A program made the translations under genes and the position numbers. From contig JAYVFS010000274.1 in assembly GCA_043772905.1 (NCBI GenBank), positions 7,675 to 71,674 on the forward strand: a stretch of DNA of 64,000 nt, in the 5' to 3' direction. Each line of letters begins with the position of its first letter. Position 1 is the stretch's first letter. Shown piece after piece: positions 1 to 9,422 of this stretch. The notes beneath the pieces are model-generated. The model was not told the DNA's origin. It made no database searches and worked only from the letters and a program-made list of their open reading frames with translations. The stretch comes from JAAFJT01 sp043772905. GTDB taxonomy: Bacteria > Bacteroidota > Bacteroidia > Chitinophagales > Saprospiraceae.

Positions 1-1110
1 CCAAGGGTATGATTGAAATATCTTTTCTACCTCGGGCTCAAAGCCGACCATTTTTCGACCCAAATCAGCACTGATTTGAGATAAAAAATAGTCCGAAAAC
101 AGCATAATATCGATGTTGCGCTCACGCAGAGGCGGTACTTCAATGCTGAATTCATTGAACCGATGATACAAGTCTTCCCGAAACTTACCCTTTCGAGCCG
201 CTTCTGACAGTCGTTCATTACTGGCCACGACGATGCGGACATCGAGGTTTATCTCTTTGTTGCTGCCGATTCGTTTGAGTTTGCGCTCTTGAACCACTCG
301 CAAAAGCGAGATTTGCACATCATAAGTTAAGTTCGATACTTCATCTAAAAAAAGTGTACCACCATTTGCCATTTCGAAAAGCCCTATTTTTTGACCAATA
401 GCGCCCGTAAATGACCCTTTTTCATGCCCGAACAATTCACTATTCGCCAATTCTTTTGGTATCGCGCCGCAATCCATCGCCACAAAAGGCATATGGACGC
501 GTGGACTTTTATCGTGAATCATACGCGCAGCAATTTCTTTACCCGAACCACTTTCGCCATAAATGATGACGCTGTAATTAGTCGGCGACACGAGGTCAAT
601 TTGCCTCAAAAGGGCCTGTGCCGCCACGCTTTTTCCTTCAATATATGAGCCTTTAGGCTTTGGCGACTGTTTTGACCGAGTAGATACTGAGGGGGTCGGA
701 TTCGCTTGATTTTCTTCGGGCTTGTTGATGGGTTCTTTGTTCGAAAAACTGGAAACCACAATCGCCCGTTGTATGGTCATTAAAATCTCTTGTGGTAAAA
801 GCGGTTTTGTGATATAGTCCAATGCGCCTAACTTCATGACATTGACAGCAATACGTATGTCACTATATCCTGTTATGACTAAAATGGGCACATTTGGCAT
901 CCGTGATTTGATACCCGTAATTACTTCGCTGCCGTCCATATCGCCGAGCCTGAAATCAGTCATCACCAAATCGGGCTGTATTTCTTCCAATAATTTCAAA
1001 CCCATTTCGCCATTATGCGCCGTCATTACCTCATAATTGTGCTTTGAGAGGAATTTTTTCAGCAAATGACAGATGTCCATGTCGTCGTCTATGACTAATA
1101 TTTTATGCAT
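1..1110 (-). CDS. Sigma-54-dependent response regulator (NtrC/AtoC type), 3' end cut by window
   Basis: The visible 370 residues begin with a receiver domain (residues 1-120): acidic pocket VIDDD, phospho-acceptor D in MTDFRLGD, and the lysine in YITKPL. A linker follows, then an AAA+ sigma-54 activator domain with Walker A GESGSGKE, the GAFTGA-type loop seen as GSFTGAIG, and Walker B GGTLFLDEV. The reading frame runs off position 1 right after the SYPW that precedes PGNVREL in this family, so the HTH domain lies outside the window. It should activate sigma-54 promoters by ATP-driven remodelling. It sits 138 bases downstream of rpoN on the same strand. The linker carries one 10-mer copy (residues TPSV). 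Confidence 0.95.
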   Translation of the reverse strand, partial: MHKILVIDDDMDICHLLKKFLSKHNYEVMTAHNGEMGLKLLEEIQPDLVMTDFRLGDMDGSEVITGIKSRMPNVPILVITGYSDIRIAVNVMKLGALDYITKPLLPQEILMTIQRAIVVSSFSNKEPINKPEENQANPTPSVSTRSKQSPKPKGSYIEGKSVAAQALLRQIDLVSPTNYSVIIYGESGSGKEIAARMIHDKSPRVHMPFVAMDCGAIPKELANSELFGHEKGSFTGAIGQKIGLFEMANGGTLFLDEVSNLTYDVQISLLRVVQERKLKRIGSNKEINLDVRIVVASNERLSEAARKGKFREDLYHRFNEFSIEVPPLRERNIDIMLFSDYFLSQISADLGRKMVGFEPEVEKIFQSYPW

Positions 1111-1248
1111 TTTTGTATTGATTTAATGATTGAGTATTGCCACTAATTGACGGATTTTACGAATTTAATTTATTGTGATTTGGTTATAATGTTTAATTTA
1201 ACAATGTATAAAATATTGATTTTTATTAACTTAATACACCATTCACCA

Positions 1249-2703
1249 TTAAGCTAAAACCCGCCGTATTTGAGCCGCAGGGAAATTCAAATTTTCACGA
1301 TATTTAGCGACCGTTCTACGCGCAACCGTATAACCTTTTTGATTCAGTAAATCGGTGATTTGTTGGTCATTCAAAGGGTCGGTTTTGTCTTCATTTTCAA
1401 TGATTTCAACAATCGTTTCTTGGATGGCGCGGTTCGAAACAATGTTGCCATCGTCGGTCAAGACCCCCTCAGTAAAAAGTGTTTTTAGAGAGAAAATACC
1501 AAAATCTGTTTGCACATAACGGGTACTTGTGACCCGCGAAATGGTGGACACATCTAAGCCCACTCGGTCGGCAATGTCTTTCAAAATCATGGGTCTTAAC
1601 TTTTTAAAATCACCCGACAGAAAAAAGGTTTTTTGTAACACAACAATAGTCTCAATGGTACTCGTTAAGGAATACGCTCTTTGTTCCAAAGCCGTAATCA
1701 GCCATTGTGCCGAGCCGATTTTGCTTTTCAAATATTGTGCGGCATCACGGTTTTCAGTACTTTTTTTCGGTGCTTTTTCAAGTGCTTCAAGGGTTTGGAG
1801 CATATGGGCATTCAATTTTATCTTATGCGTATTGATGCCCAAAACGGTGATTTCAAGCTGTCCATCGGTATTGGTTACGATAAAATCGGGTGAAATCACA
1901 GGCGTAGTGTCATTTGCCGTTGAAATGCCGCTCACTGGTTTTGGATTCAAAGAACTGATAATCTCTAAAGCCGTTTTTAACTCCTGGCTGTCAATATCAA
2001 GACCTGTTTGTATTTTTTCGTATTGATGATTGCCTAAATCAGTCATAAAATCATCCACAACGGCACATGCCACGCTTACATCTGCGCCTGTGCGTGCTTT
2101 TTCACGCAATTGCAGCATCAAATATTCTTGCACATTGCGCGAACCGATGCCTACGGGTTCAAGTTGTTGAACGATTAAAAGGGCTTTTTCAAGCACTTCT
2201 TCCTCAACATAGATACCAACACTGAAAGACAAATCATCAATAATAAATTCGAGCGAGCGATGCAAGTATCCATCGTCATCAATCGCATCAATCAAATATT
2301 CAGCATAAGACTGCAATTGTGGGTCAATGCGCCGAAGATGCAACTGCTCTTTCAGGTTTTCCCTGAAAGTGGCGGTTTGTACGACAGGTTTTTCATATTT
2401 AACTTCTTGAGTATTGCTAAAACCGTCATAAGGCGTATCTTCGTATATATCATAATCAGGGGTTAGTTCATCAGAAGTATCTTTAGCAGAGGCATCATCG
2501 TCGAAATTGCTGTCTTCGTTTTGAGGGCGTTCATCGGTATCTGAATTTTCACTGTATTCCAGAGCTGGATTGTCTTCAATTTCATCTTTAATTTTTTGCT
2601 CTAACTCTAAGACAGGCAAATGTAACAGATTGAGCATCTGAATCTGTTGCGGAGACAATTTCATCGTTTGTCTCAACGATTGTTGTTGTGTGTTTTTAAA
2701 CAT
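1249..2703 (-). CDS. rpoN: RNA polymerase sigma-54 factor
   Basis: The protein has 484 residues, a normal length for RpoN. Region I at the N-terminus is glutamine/leucine-rich (QQQSLRQTMKLSPQQIQMLN). An acidic region II follows at about residues 50-105, then the core-binding domain. The C-terminal DNA-binding region ends with the RpoN box ARRTVAKYR at residues 461-469, which reads the -24 element. The start at 2703 is the only ATG in frame with region I. It precedes the sigma-54 activator gene on the same strand, which suggests a functional pair. One 10-mer copy at 1465 encodes FTEGV. Confidence 0.98.
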   Translation of the reverse strand: MFKNTQQQSLRQTMKLSPQQIQMLNLLHLPVLELEQKIKDEIEDNPALEYSENSDTDERPQNEDSNFDDDASAKDTSDELTPDYDIYEDTPYDGFSNTQEVKYEKPVVQTATFRENLKEQLHLRRIDPQLQSYAEYLIDAIDDDGYLHRSLEFIIDDLSFSVGIYVEEEVLEKALLIVQQLEPVGIGSRNVQEYLMLQLREKARTGADVSVACAVVDDFMTDLGNHQYEKIQTGLDIDSQELKTALEIISSLNPKPVSGISTANDTTPVISPDFIVTNTDGQLEITVLGINTHKIKLNAHMLQTLEALEKAPKKSTENRDAAQYLKSKIGSAQWLITALEQRAYSLTSTIETIVVLQKTFFLSGDFKKLRPMILKDIADRVGLDVSTISRVTSTRYVQTDFGIFSLKTLFTEGVLTDDGNIVSNRAIQETIVEIIENEDKTDPLNDQQITDLLNQKGYTVARRTVAKYRENLNFPAAQIRRVLA

Positions 2704-2862
2704 AAGACCAAACTTCTTTTTGATTAACTTTACCGTTAGAATGATTGCTTAAAATAGTATTCCACCGAAATATACACACTTTATGGTTTTATTTGCCCAA
2801 TATGTGAAAAATAATACCCAAACAGTGTTTTTTTGTGCACACTTTGGGCTATATGTAATGAT

Positions 2863-4263
2863 ATGAATAAAAAATTGACACTCAAACAAGTTTTAATCCT
2901 GTTTCTAATTGTATTGAGCGTCCTCATTACAATGGCAACTTTGGCATACAATCGGTTGGTTTCGTTGGTTGAATCAACCGTAGCCATCAATCGGAGTAAT
3001 GAATTCGCCATGAAGTTAGAGGAAGTGATTTCGTGCTTAAAAGATGCTGAATCGGGCTCAAGAGGCTTTTTATTGACCAGAAATACCGATTTTTTGTTAG
3101 ATCAAAAATCGGCAGGAACAATTGTGCACCGAAATCTACTGGATATAAGACAAGAAGCCAGGAAATCTATGGAACAAATCCCTTACATTGATTCCATTCG
3201 CCGCATGGCGATAGCTAAAATTGATAATGTCTGGTCTATCGTACATACGATAAAAACAAAAGAGGTGAAAACATTGGACAGCAATCAGTTGAACCTGATA
3301 AAACAGGGTAAAGTGTTGATGGATAGTTTGCAGCTAACAATAAAAAATCTTAAAGAACTGCAACGTAAAGAACTGAAAATCAATATAGAAAAGCAGCAAG
3401 AATTTGCCGAATCGACGCCTCGTTTTTTACTCATGAACATTATTGGTGCCACTATTATTATTGTCACAACTATGTGGGTTATTTATCGGCAGCTGTTATT
3501 TGTTGAAAAAGCCAAAAAAAGCCTTGAAGAAAAGATAAATGAACTGAACAAAGCCAGCCGCGAGCTTGACCAATACGCTTTTACATTGACGCATCACCTT
3601 CAAGAACCCTTAAGAAAAATCAGGCTTTTTAGCTCGCGTTTTGAAAGCCAGTTAAAAAAAATGTCGAATACTGAGGGGGTGCTTGATTTAAAATCCATTC
3701 AGAAAATTAACGCATTTGCTGCCGATTCTCAGGAATTATTGAATGAATTTTTGGCTTTTGCTAACCTTAGCCAGCCAAATAAAAATGATATTGAGACGGT
3801 TGATGTATCTGAAATCATCAAAACCATTTGGGCTGATAAAAAGGATATTGTAAAGGCATCAAAAGCTAAATATACAATTGAAGGTGAAATGGAAATCGAG
3901 GGTTATCACGAACATTTTGTCATGCTTTTTGAGCAATTGATTGATAATGCCTTGAAATTCAAGCATCCAGAGCGGAAACCAGTTCTACTTTTTACGTGTA
4001 GGGAAGAATTGATAGCCGATAAGCCTTATCATGTACTGACGATTTCTGACAATGGTATCGGTTTTGAGCAGGAGTATGCACAAAAGATATTTTTAATATT
4101 CCAACGATTAAATCATAAAAGTGAATATGATGGTTTGGGTATAGGATTAGCCATTAGTCGGAAAATTGTGGAGCTGCATGATGGGACGATATCCGTTGAG
4201 AGCAGCCCAGAAAAAGGGTCAATTTTTACAATAAAAATACCAATTAAGCAGCGTATCGTTTAA
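2863..4263 (+). CDS. Membrane sensor histidine kinase with CHASE3 domain
   Basis: Start chosen at ATG 2863 (MNKKLTLKQ), which gives 466 residues; upstream codons in frame lack a good start. A first membrane segment spans about residues 8-28. A CHASE3-like periplasmic region (SGSRGFLLTRN) covers about 30-180, with a second segment near 190-212. The HisKA domain has its phospho-acceptor histidine at residue 244 in THHLQEPLRK; relatives usually read HDLQEPLR, so the second position is changed. The ATPase domain shows N box IDNALKF, G1 DNGIGF and G2 GLGIGLAI. No receiver is fused, and two receiver genes follow downstream, so a split phosphorelay is likely. Residues NTEGV come from a 10-mer copy. 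Confidence 0.93.
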   Translation: MNKKLTLKQVLILFLIVLSVLITMATLAYNRLVSLVESTVAINRSNEFAMKLEEVISCLKDAESGSRGFLLTRNTDFLLDQKSAGTIVHRNLLDIRQEARKSMEQIPYIDSIRRMAIAKIDNVWSIVHTIKTKEVKTLDSNQLNLIKQGKVLMDSLQLTIKNLKELQRKELKINIEKQQEFAESTPRFLLMNIIGATIIIVTTMWVIYRQLLFVEKAKKSLEEKINELNKASRELDQYAFTLTHHLQEPLRKIRLFSSRFESQLKKMSNTEGVLDLKSIQKINAFAADSQELLNEFLAFANLSQPNKNDIETVDVSEIIKTIWADKKDIVKASKAKYTIEGEMEIEGYHEHFVMLFEQLIDNALKFKHPERKPVLLFTCREELIADKPYHVLTISDNGIGFEQEYAQKIFLIFQRLNHKSEYDGLGIGLAISRKIVELHDGTISVESSPEKGSIFTIKIPIKQRIV

Positions 4264-4353
4264 AACGCCTACTTTTGACCGTTGATTCTTTCCATAAAAA
4301 TGTTAAAACTTGTCGAGGAGTATTAAAAATGCGTCAAACGTGGCGTAAAATAA

Positions 4354-4806
4354 ATGTTAAATATAAAAATGCGACATAAGAAAAAAACAAACTTAGTTGT
4401 CTTTGCTGATGACGATGCAGATGATAGACTACTGCTTCAAGAAGCATTTGAAGAAAATAATTTGAAGTGTACCCTTGATTTTGTTGAAGATGGTATCGAA
4501 TTGCTTGAATATCTGGAAAAAAATGCAGCAACGCCTTCATTGATACTCCTCGATATTAATATGCCACGAAAAGACGGCAAGCAAATATTACAGGAGATAA
4601 AAACGAGTGCTCAGTGGCGGCATATTCCTGTCATTATGTTTACGACGTCTAAATCGCCAGAAGATATTCGAATGTGTTATGATTTGGGCGCCAATTCTTT
4701 TATTGTCAAGCCTTCTTCATTCGAAAGTCTATTGAATGTGACCAATAACATTGGGAAATATTGGGTTGATACGGTCTCTCTCCATGATGGAAGCAACTCA
4801 TACTGA
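4354..4806 (+). CDS. Single-domain response regulator (Rcp1-like receiver)
   Basis: 150 residues, receiver domain only. The acidic cluster is DDDADD, the phospho-acceptor D lies in LLDINMPRKDG, the switch threonine in MFTTSK, and the conserved lysine in IVKPSSF. There is no output domain. It lies 90 bases after the histidine kinase and is the probable partner. An alternative start is ATG 4369. The stop codon TGA is part of TACTGAGGTGGGG (4801-4813), a near-copy of the window-wide 10-mer with one inserted T. Confidence 0.92.
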   Translation: MLNIKMRHKKKTNLVVFADDDADDRLLLQEAFEENNLKCTLDFVEDGIELLEYLEKNAATPSLILLDINMPRKDGKQILQEIKTSAQWRHIPVIMFTTSKSPEDIRMCYDLGANSFIVKPSSFESLLNVTNNIGKYWVDTVSLHDGSNSY

Positions 4807-4948
4807 GGTGGGGATATTTCAATATTTAACGGGCAATTCATTGATTCATAAAAAAAATGGAGAAGGCAGTATGGGGGGATTGAAATATACTACACTTCTC
4901 CATTGACGCTGAAAGTTCATCTGAAATCTCTAAATTTTATTCATCTAA

Positions 4949-4984
4949 AAAAGATTGAAAACACTTTAGTGCGTTCAATCTTTT
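4949..4984 (+). terminator. Hairpin terminator in the 357-base gap before the second receiver gene
   Basis: Arms AAAAGATTGAA (4949-4959) and TTCAATCTTTT (4974-4984) form a stem with a T run on the 3' side. It lies in the 4807-5163 gap, which also holds a 10-mer copy at 5069 and a weaker GGAGAAG/CTTCTCC pairing near 4859-4903. No gene is evident in the gap. Confidence 0.7.
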
Positions 4985-5163
4985 TAGTAAAAAGAATATG
5001 CCAGTGACTTTTAGCTGTGTTTTGCCCAGATTTGGGCAATAGATTCCCCGTCATGAGATTTTTAATCCCCCCTCAGTATAACCTCAACCGCACGAAACAG
5101 ATAAACTCAAAATTTAGTGGGCATGATTTTTTTATAACACATTGTTTAACAATTAAGACAATC

Positions 5164-5514
5164 ATGAATAATAGAATTTTGATAATTGAAGATGAAATTG
5201 AGTTAAGCGGCTTACTTAAAAGATTTTTAATAAAAAGACATTATGAGGTTATCTGTGTCGAAACCTTGACCAAGGCAATGTTGCTCCTACAATCCCATTC
5301 TTTTGATGCCATCATATTAGACAATAATCTACCAGATGGCAAAGGCATTGATTTTATTCCAACGATAAACAATATTCAAAACAAACCCAAGATAATCGCT
5401 ATGAGCGCCATCGGGGTAGGAGAGGAGGCATTGAAAGCGGGGGCTTCGGTTTATATTGAAAAACCCATATCTATGGTGTCCATTTATCAACTATTGAATA
5501 CAAAGCAAGAATAA
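5164..5514 (+). CDS. Single-domain response regulator
   Basis: Start set at ATG 5164 (MNNRILIIEDE), because the upstream in-frame extension from 5017 crosses a repeat and has no domain. The 116 residues form one receiver domain: acidic pair IIEDE, phospho-acceptor D in IILDNNLPDGKG, switch AMSA, and lysine in YIEKPIS. There is no DNA-binding output domain. It is the third piece of a possible kinase/receiver/receiver set, separated from the previous receiver by a terminator, so it is probably transcribed on its own. Confidence 0.88.
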   Translation: MNNRILIIEDEIELSGLLKRFLIKRHYEVICVETLTKAMLLLQSHSFDAIILDNNLPDGKGIDFIPTINNIQNKPKIIAMSAIGVGEEALKAGASVYIEKPISMVSIYQLLNTKQE

Positions 5515-5574
5515 TCGTTACTATTTAATCTTATGAATACTTGTTTATCAATAGGGTAAAAACCAAATAAAAAA

Positions 5575-5616
5575 AGGCTGCCTCAAAAACTATATTATTA
5601 GCTTTTGAAGCAGCCT
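5575..5616. terminator. Hairpin between convergent genes
   Basis: Arms AGGCTGCCTCAAAA (5575-5588) and TTTTGAAGCAGCCT (5603-5616) pair with one mismatch, flanked by A and T runs. It lies between the + receiver gene and the - barrel gene, so it can serve both directions. Confidence 0.75.
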
Positions 5617-5671
5617 CCAAAAATAGCAAATCGAGAATAGATAGATATGAGTCATTCTATCTTATATGTAC

Positions 5672-6274
5672 TTACAGTTTGAAAGATAAAGACAATTGAC
5701 CTACCATATTTCGAGCATCACCTAAACTTGCCCTTGCCGCATTTGTACGTGCAATATTGACAAGCCCCACGCCGTAACGCGCACCTAAATAAAGATTATT
5801 CGACAGCCTGAAATTAAGACCGAATAAAAATCCTGCATCAAAATTGTTGTAATTGCTCTTATTCAATTCCGTTATGATAAGCGTCGTTTCATTTTGACTC
5901 TTAGCGTTGGCATTGGCTAAGTATGCCAAATAAGGGCCTGCCTGCAAATCAACACCATTCAACTTGTAGGTGAAAGGTAAATCCAGTTCGATATAGTTCA
6001 AGTTGAAACTATTGGTCGTGTTGGATGAATTGTACCTCACCGAAGAGCCTTTCGTCGTCACACTAAGTTCGGGAGATAGATAAACGGAGCCTTTCAACAG
6101 CCTTTCGGTATAAATACCGGCATGAAAACCCCATCGTGTTTTACGGTCGTCAAAGTTTTTAACCGATAGATTACTGGCATTAATACCTGCCCGAATACCC
6201 ACTTGTGCGTTGGAAGTGCTGGACAGAAAAGCAAGGAATAGACAGATTGACGCAACTTTTGTTATTGATTTCAT
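5672..6274 (-). CDS. Outer-membrane beta-barrel protein (PorT-like)
   Basis: 200 residues with a cleavable signal peptide (MKSITKVASICLFLAFLSSTSNAQ). The mature part begins VGIRAGINASNL, the usual opening of PorT-family barrels, and has alternating hydrophobic strands ending in an aromatic-rich final strand LSLSFKL. Probably a small eight-stranded outer-membrane barrel of unknown ligand. A paralogue-like protein is at 25939-26616. Confidence 0.8.
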   Translation of the reverse strand: MKSITKVASICLFLAFLSSTSNAQVGIRAGINASNLSVKNFDDRKTRWGFHAGIYTERLLKGSVYLSPELSVTTKGSSVRYNSSNTTNSFNLNYIELDLPFTYKLNGVDLQAGPYLAYLANANAKSQNETTLIITELNKSNYNNFDAGFLFGLNFRLSNNLYLGARYGVGLVNIARTNAARASLGDARNMVGQLSLSFKL

Positions 6275-6824
6275 GTGTTTTACGTTTTAGTAATTTTATA
6301 TTGTTCTAAATGATGGAAATGATTCTACTTATCAATATTCAAAAGATGTTCCATTGCTTTTTTCCATTCGAAAGTGATAATTATGAGTATTTTCGACCCC
6401 AAAGTGTGGCGTTTTTATCTCTAAAAGATGCCGCAATGTTTTAAAATGCTTTTTTCAACTTTTGGGTTGGTCTTTGAGAAGGACAGGATATAGGCGCTTT
6501 TGTTATGGATACTGAGGGGTACCCACTTGAGTGTAATTGGGGAGAAAATTCCCCAATTATCGCAATTTCACATGGTTTTTACTATAAAAAAGGGGTGGTA
6601 TCCTTTTTTTACTACTAATAGTAAGAAGCACCATTTTAGAAAAATATAAAATGACGTTTTCAGAAACAGATTCAAACCAACACTAAACAAGGATAAGTTT
6701 GATGCTATACATCATAAAAGAGTCAATAGTTTCAGCCTTTAAATAAACAGGTGAGCAATAACAGCCTGTTGTTGCTCTACCTTTTTAAATCCTGTTTTAT
6801 TAACAATTAAAATAAACATGAATC
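6275..6824. other. 550-base intergenic region
   Basis: No gene is supported here. It separates two divergent genes, so promoters for both are expected. It contains one 10-mer copy at 6509 and a C/G-paired segment around 6515-6550 (GGGGAGAAAATTCCCC). No operator was recognised. Confidence 0.6.
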
Positions 6825-7418
6825 ATGAAAAATATAATCATTGCGCTCGCCCTTTATACTGTCTGTCTGAGTTCTACGTATGTGAGAACTTCATATAATC
6901 CAATCACAGGGAGTAACATTGATAAACGATTAGAGTACTTGATAGGTGACTGGAACAGCACTGGCTTTGTGACAGATGCAGCAGGCTACAATCAATACAT
7001 TGAAATAAATCAACATATTGAAGCCAAAGGGAATGACATTCAATTCATCGTTGATGGTATCAACCCACACAATGGTTTTCGATATAAAACAACAAAAACG
7101 ATTTTTTATGATGACCAAAAACAGGCTTGGCACGTAAAAGGCACTGTCAAAGACAAGTATTCTCTTGACAATAAGGTGTATATAACGAATGTCAACACGG
7201 TGACTTATACTTTTTATAATGACGAGAACAATTTGATGCGTTATTCAATCATAAAAGAGAATGATAATACCTTCGTGGAAATAGAGGAGATGTGGACATC
7301 CAACGGCTGGGACAAAACGGCTTGGTTGAGAATGCAAAGGGCTTTAAAATCGTATAGCACTGTTCAAACCCCAAAAGGCGTTAAAAAACAGGAAGTTACT
7401 GATCGCCCGGTACATTAA
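6825..7418 (+). CDS. Secreted hypothetical protein, lipocalin-like
   Basis: 197 residues with a short hydrophobic N-terminus that may be a signal peptide. LEYLIGDWNSTGF followed by repeated amphipathic strands resembles DUF1579/lipocalin-like stress-response proteins, which open with a LxGxW motif. No catalytic residues are evident. The fold assignment is inference from the motif only. It stands alone between hairpins. Confidence 0.65.
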   Translation: MKNIIIALALYTVCLSSTYVRTSYNPITGSNIDKRLEYLIGDWNSTGFVTDAAGYNQYIEINQHIEAKGNDIQFIVDGINPHNGFRYKTTKTIFYDDQKQAWHVKGTVKDKYSLDNKVYITNVNTVTYTFYNDENNLMRYSIIKENDNTFVEIEEMWTSNGWDKTAWLRMQRALKSYSTVQTPKGVKKQEVTDRPVH

Positions 7419-7463
7419 GGATTATGTGTCGTTAAAAGAGATTTTATATAAAATTATAAAAAT

Positions 7464-7518
7464 AGAACCTATATCTCTCCGCAGATTTGAAAAAAATCAT
7501 GGAGCTGATATAGGTTCT
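7464..7518. terminator. Hairpin between convergent genes
   Basis: Arms AGAACCTATATC (7464-7475) and GATATAGGTTCT (7507-7518) match perfectly, and a T-rich stretch follows. A 10-mer copy with seven Cs lies at 7537-7549. Confidence 0.65.
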
Positions 7519-7584
7519 TACTTTTTAAATCAGATACCCCCCCTCAGTATTTTTAGGCTTTTGGTGCAAAAATCATTGTTTTTC

Positions 7585-8703
7585 TTAGGCGTCAACGGAA
7601 CTGTCTTGGGTACCTAATGGGTCAGGATTTTCCATATTGATGTTTTGCGGGTCATATTTAAGCTCATCTTCTTCGCCCATTAAATAGCCAAATGGACGTA
7701 AGTGTTCTATATTATCCATGATGACTTTGAGCATCCCTACGATCGGAAGTGCCAATATCATACCCGATGTACCCCATATCAAATTGCCAATGATTAAAGC
7801 AATTATAGACATCAAGGCATTGATACTGACGCTTGAACCCACAACTTTTGGGTAAATAACATTGTTGTCAAGAAACTGCACGATGACGGTCACACCCAAA
7901 ACACCCAGTACAACCCATGAATTATCCTGTGTCACGAACACCATTATCATCGGAAAAAGCCCACCTATGATGACGCCGATATAAGGGATGATATTTAACA
8001 TAGCTGCTATCAGCCCAAATAGTATGGCATGTTCAACGCCCAGAAACATAAAACCGATTGAATTTAAAACAGCTAATATCGCAACATCAAGAAACAAGCC
8101 TTTTAGATACAATTGGCAAACCATACCTATCTCTTTAATGATATCCAAAGTGCGAAATTGATACTGAGTGTCGACAAGACTAAAAAAGGTTTTAAAACGA
8201 TGGCGGTATAAAAGCATGAAAAAAACCATGATGGGAATTAATGTCAAATTGGCAATAAACCCAGTGGTTGCTGAGAAAAACCCCATCAAGAAACTACCGG
8301 CTTGATTGTCATTTGCATCTTTTTGTTTGTCGAGCCATTTATTTTGCTCAGTTACTGTGTAGCCCCACTGTTTTCTGATGTATTGTTGCAAATCAAAGAC
8401 TTTTTCATTCAATTTGCCTTTCAGCATCGGCATATCGTCTGCAAATTGAGCGACTTGGTAGCTCAAAATGACAATGAGAAAACCAACAAACGCGGCTATA
8501 AGAACAACACTGACAAGGGCAGCCAACCACCGCGGAAACTTGCTTTTTTCCAAATTTTTACTGAGGGGTAGAACGATGAACGCAAATATGGCGGAGAATG
8601 TAAGCGGTAAGAATACATCCTGAGCTTCAATTAAGAGAAAAGCGGAGAGAATCGTGAAGAGTAAGAAATAGGTAGATTGCGTGAGAAAACTTTTGTTTAT
8701 CAT
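7585..8703 (-). CDS. AI-2E family transporter (membrane permease)
   Basis: 372 residues with the usual layout of the AI-2E/PerM family: two N-terminal membrane segments, a soluble amphipathic stretch at about 70-140, then five or more membrane segments. A conserved motif region near AMLNIIPYIGVIIGG and the final segment LIWGTSGMILALPIVGM fit the family. Substrates vary (autoinducer-2 export, Na+/H+ exchange), and none can be assigned here. A 10-mer copy at 8559 encodes LPLSK near the N-terminus. Confidence 0.9.
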   Translation of the reverse strand: MINKSFLTQSTYFLLFTILSAFLLIEAQDVFLPLTFSAIFAFIVLPLSKNLEKSKFPRWLAALVSVVLIAAFVGFLIVILSYQVAQFADDMPMLKGKLNEKVFDLQQYIRKQWGYTVTEQNKWLDKQKDANDNQAGSFLMGFFSATTGFIANLTLIPIMVFFMLLYRHRFKTFFSLVDTQYQFRTLDIIKEIGMVCQLYLKGLFLDVAILAVLNSIGFMFLGVEHAILFGLIAAMLNIIPYIGVIIGGLFPMIMVFVTQDNSWVVLGVLGVTVIVQFLDNNVIYPKVVGSSVSINALMSIIALIIGNLIWGTSGMILALPIVGMLKVIMDNIEHLRPFGYLMGEEDELKYDPQNINMENPDPLGTQDSSVDA

Positions 8704-8801
8704 TTTATGTGATTGAGTTGATTGGAAATGTTTTTAAATGTTTAGGTAAAGATATTAAAAGGAGTCTATTGGATAAAAAAATCAACTAACCGATCGGATA
8801 C

Positions 8802-8818
8802 TATTTTTGCTATTTTTG
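8802..8818 (+). promoter_or_regulatory. Tandem Bacteroidota -7 promoter elements
   Basis: TATTTTTG occurs twice in tandem (8802-8809 and 8811-8818), matching TAnnTTTG, 26 bases before the pentapeptide gene start at 8844. Confidence 0.6.
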
Positions 8819-8843
8819 CATAAAATTGGTAAAAAACAAAACA

Positions 8844-9415
8844 ATGCGCAAAGAATTAATCGTAGATAAGACCTATAAAGGAGAAAATTACGCCGAAAAG
8901 GCACTGCAAATAGCAGAATATGAAAACTGTACTTTCTCAAATTGCATTTTTTCTAACACCGATTTGTCAGACATTATATTATCGGAATGTGCATTCGAGG
9001 ATTGCGATATGAGCATGGCAACTTTGAAACGAACGGCATTTAGAGGTGTGACCTTCAAAAGCTGTAAAATGTTGGGTTTGCATTTTGACGATTGCAACCC
9101 GTTTCTTTTGTCTTTCAATTTTGAAGGTTGTACGCTCAATTTCTCCTCGTTTTTTAAGCTAAAACTAAAAAATATACAATTTAAAGATTGCAAATTAGAA
9201 GATGTTGACTTCGTAGAAACCGACTTAACGAACGCTGTTTTCAAGGATTGTGACCTCAACAAAGCGGTATTTGACAACACAAAATTAGAAGGCGCGGACT
9301 TTCGGACAGCTTTTTTTATTCTATTGACCCTGAAATCAACAGAATAAAAAAAGCGAAATTTTCAACACAAAATATTGCAGGACTTTTGCTCAAATACAAT
9401 ATTACCATTGTCTAA
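8844..9415 (+). pseudogene. Pentapeptide-repeat protein, frameshifted in a T7 tract
   Basis: Start at ATG 8844. Residues 30-155 are a run of A(N/D)LxX-type pentapeptides with many cysteines (CTFSNCIFSNTDL, VFKDCDLNKAVF), which form a right-handed quadrilateral helix. The open frame stops at 9347 after GADFRTAFF. In the next frame the sequence continues SIDPEINRIKKAKFS and reaches a stop at 9413-9415, exactly the C-terminus seen in this family. Adding one T to the tract at 9311-9317 would restore a single frame. This may be decay, a slippage (phase-variable) switch or a sequencing error. Confidence 0.8.
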
Positions 9416-9422
9416 ACGGACG

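Noticed and set aside
5017..5163. N-terminal extension of the second receiver protein
   Set aside because: It runs through a 10-mer copy and a stretch with no domain; the receiver fold starts exactly at ATG 5164.
7426..7617. 63-codon ORF on + between the lipocalin-like and AI-2E genes
   Set aside because: It spans a hairpin and a 10-mer copy, overlaps the AI-2E gene end and has no family-like sequence.
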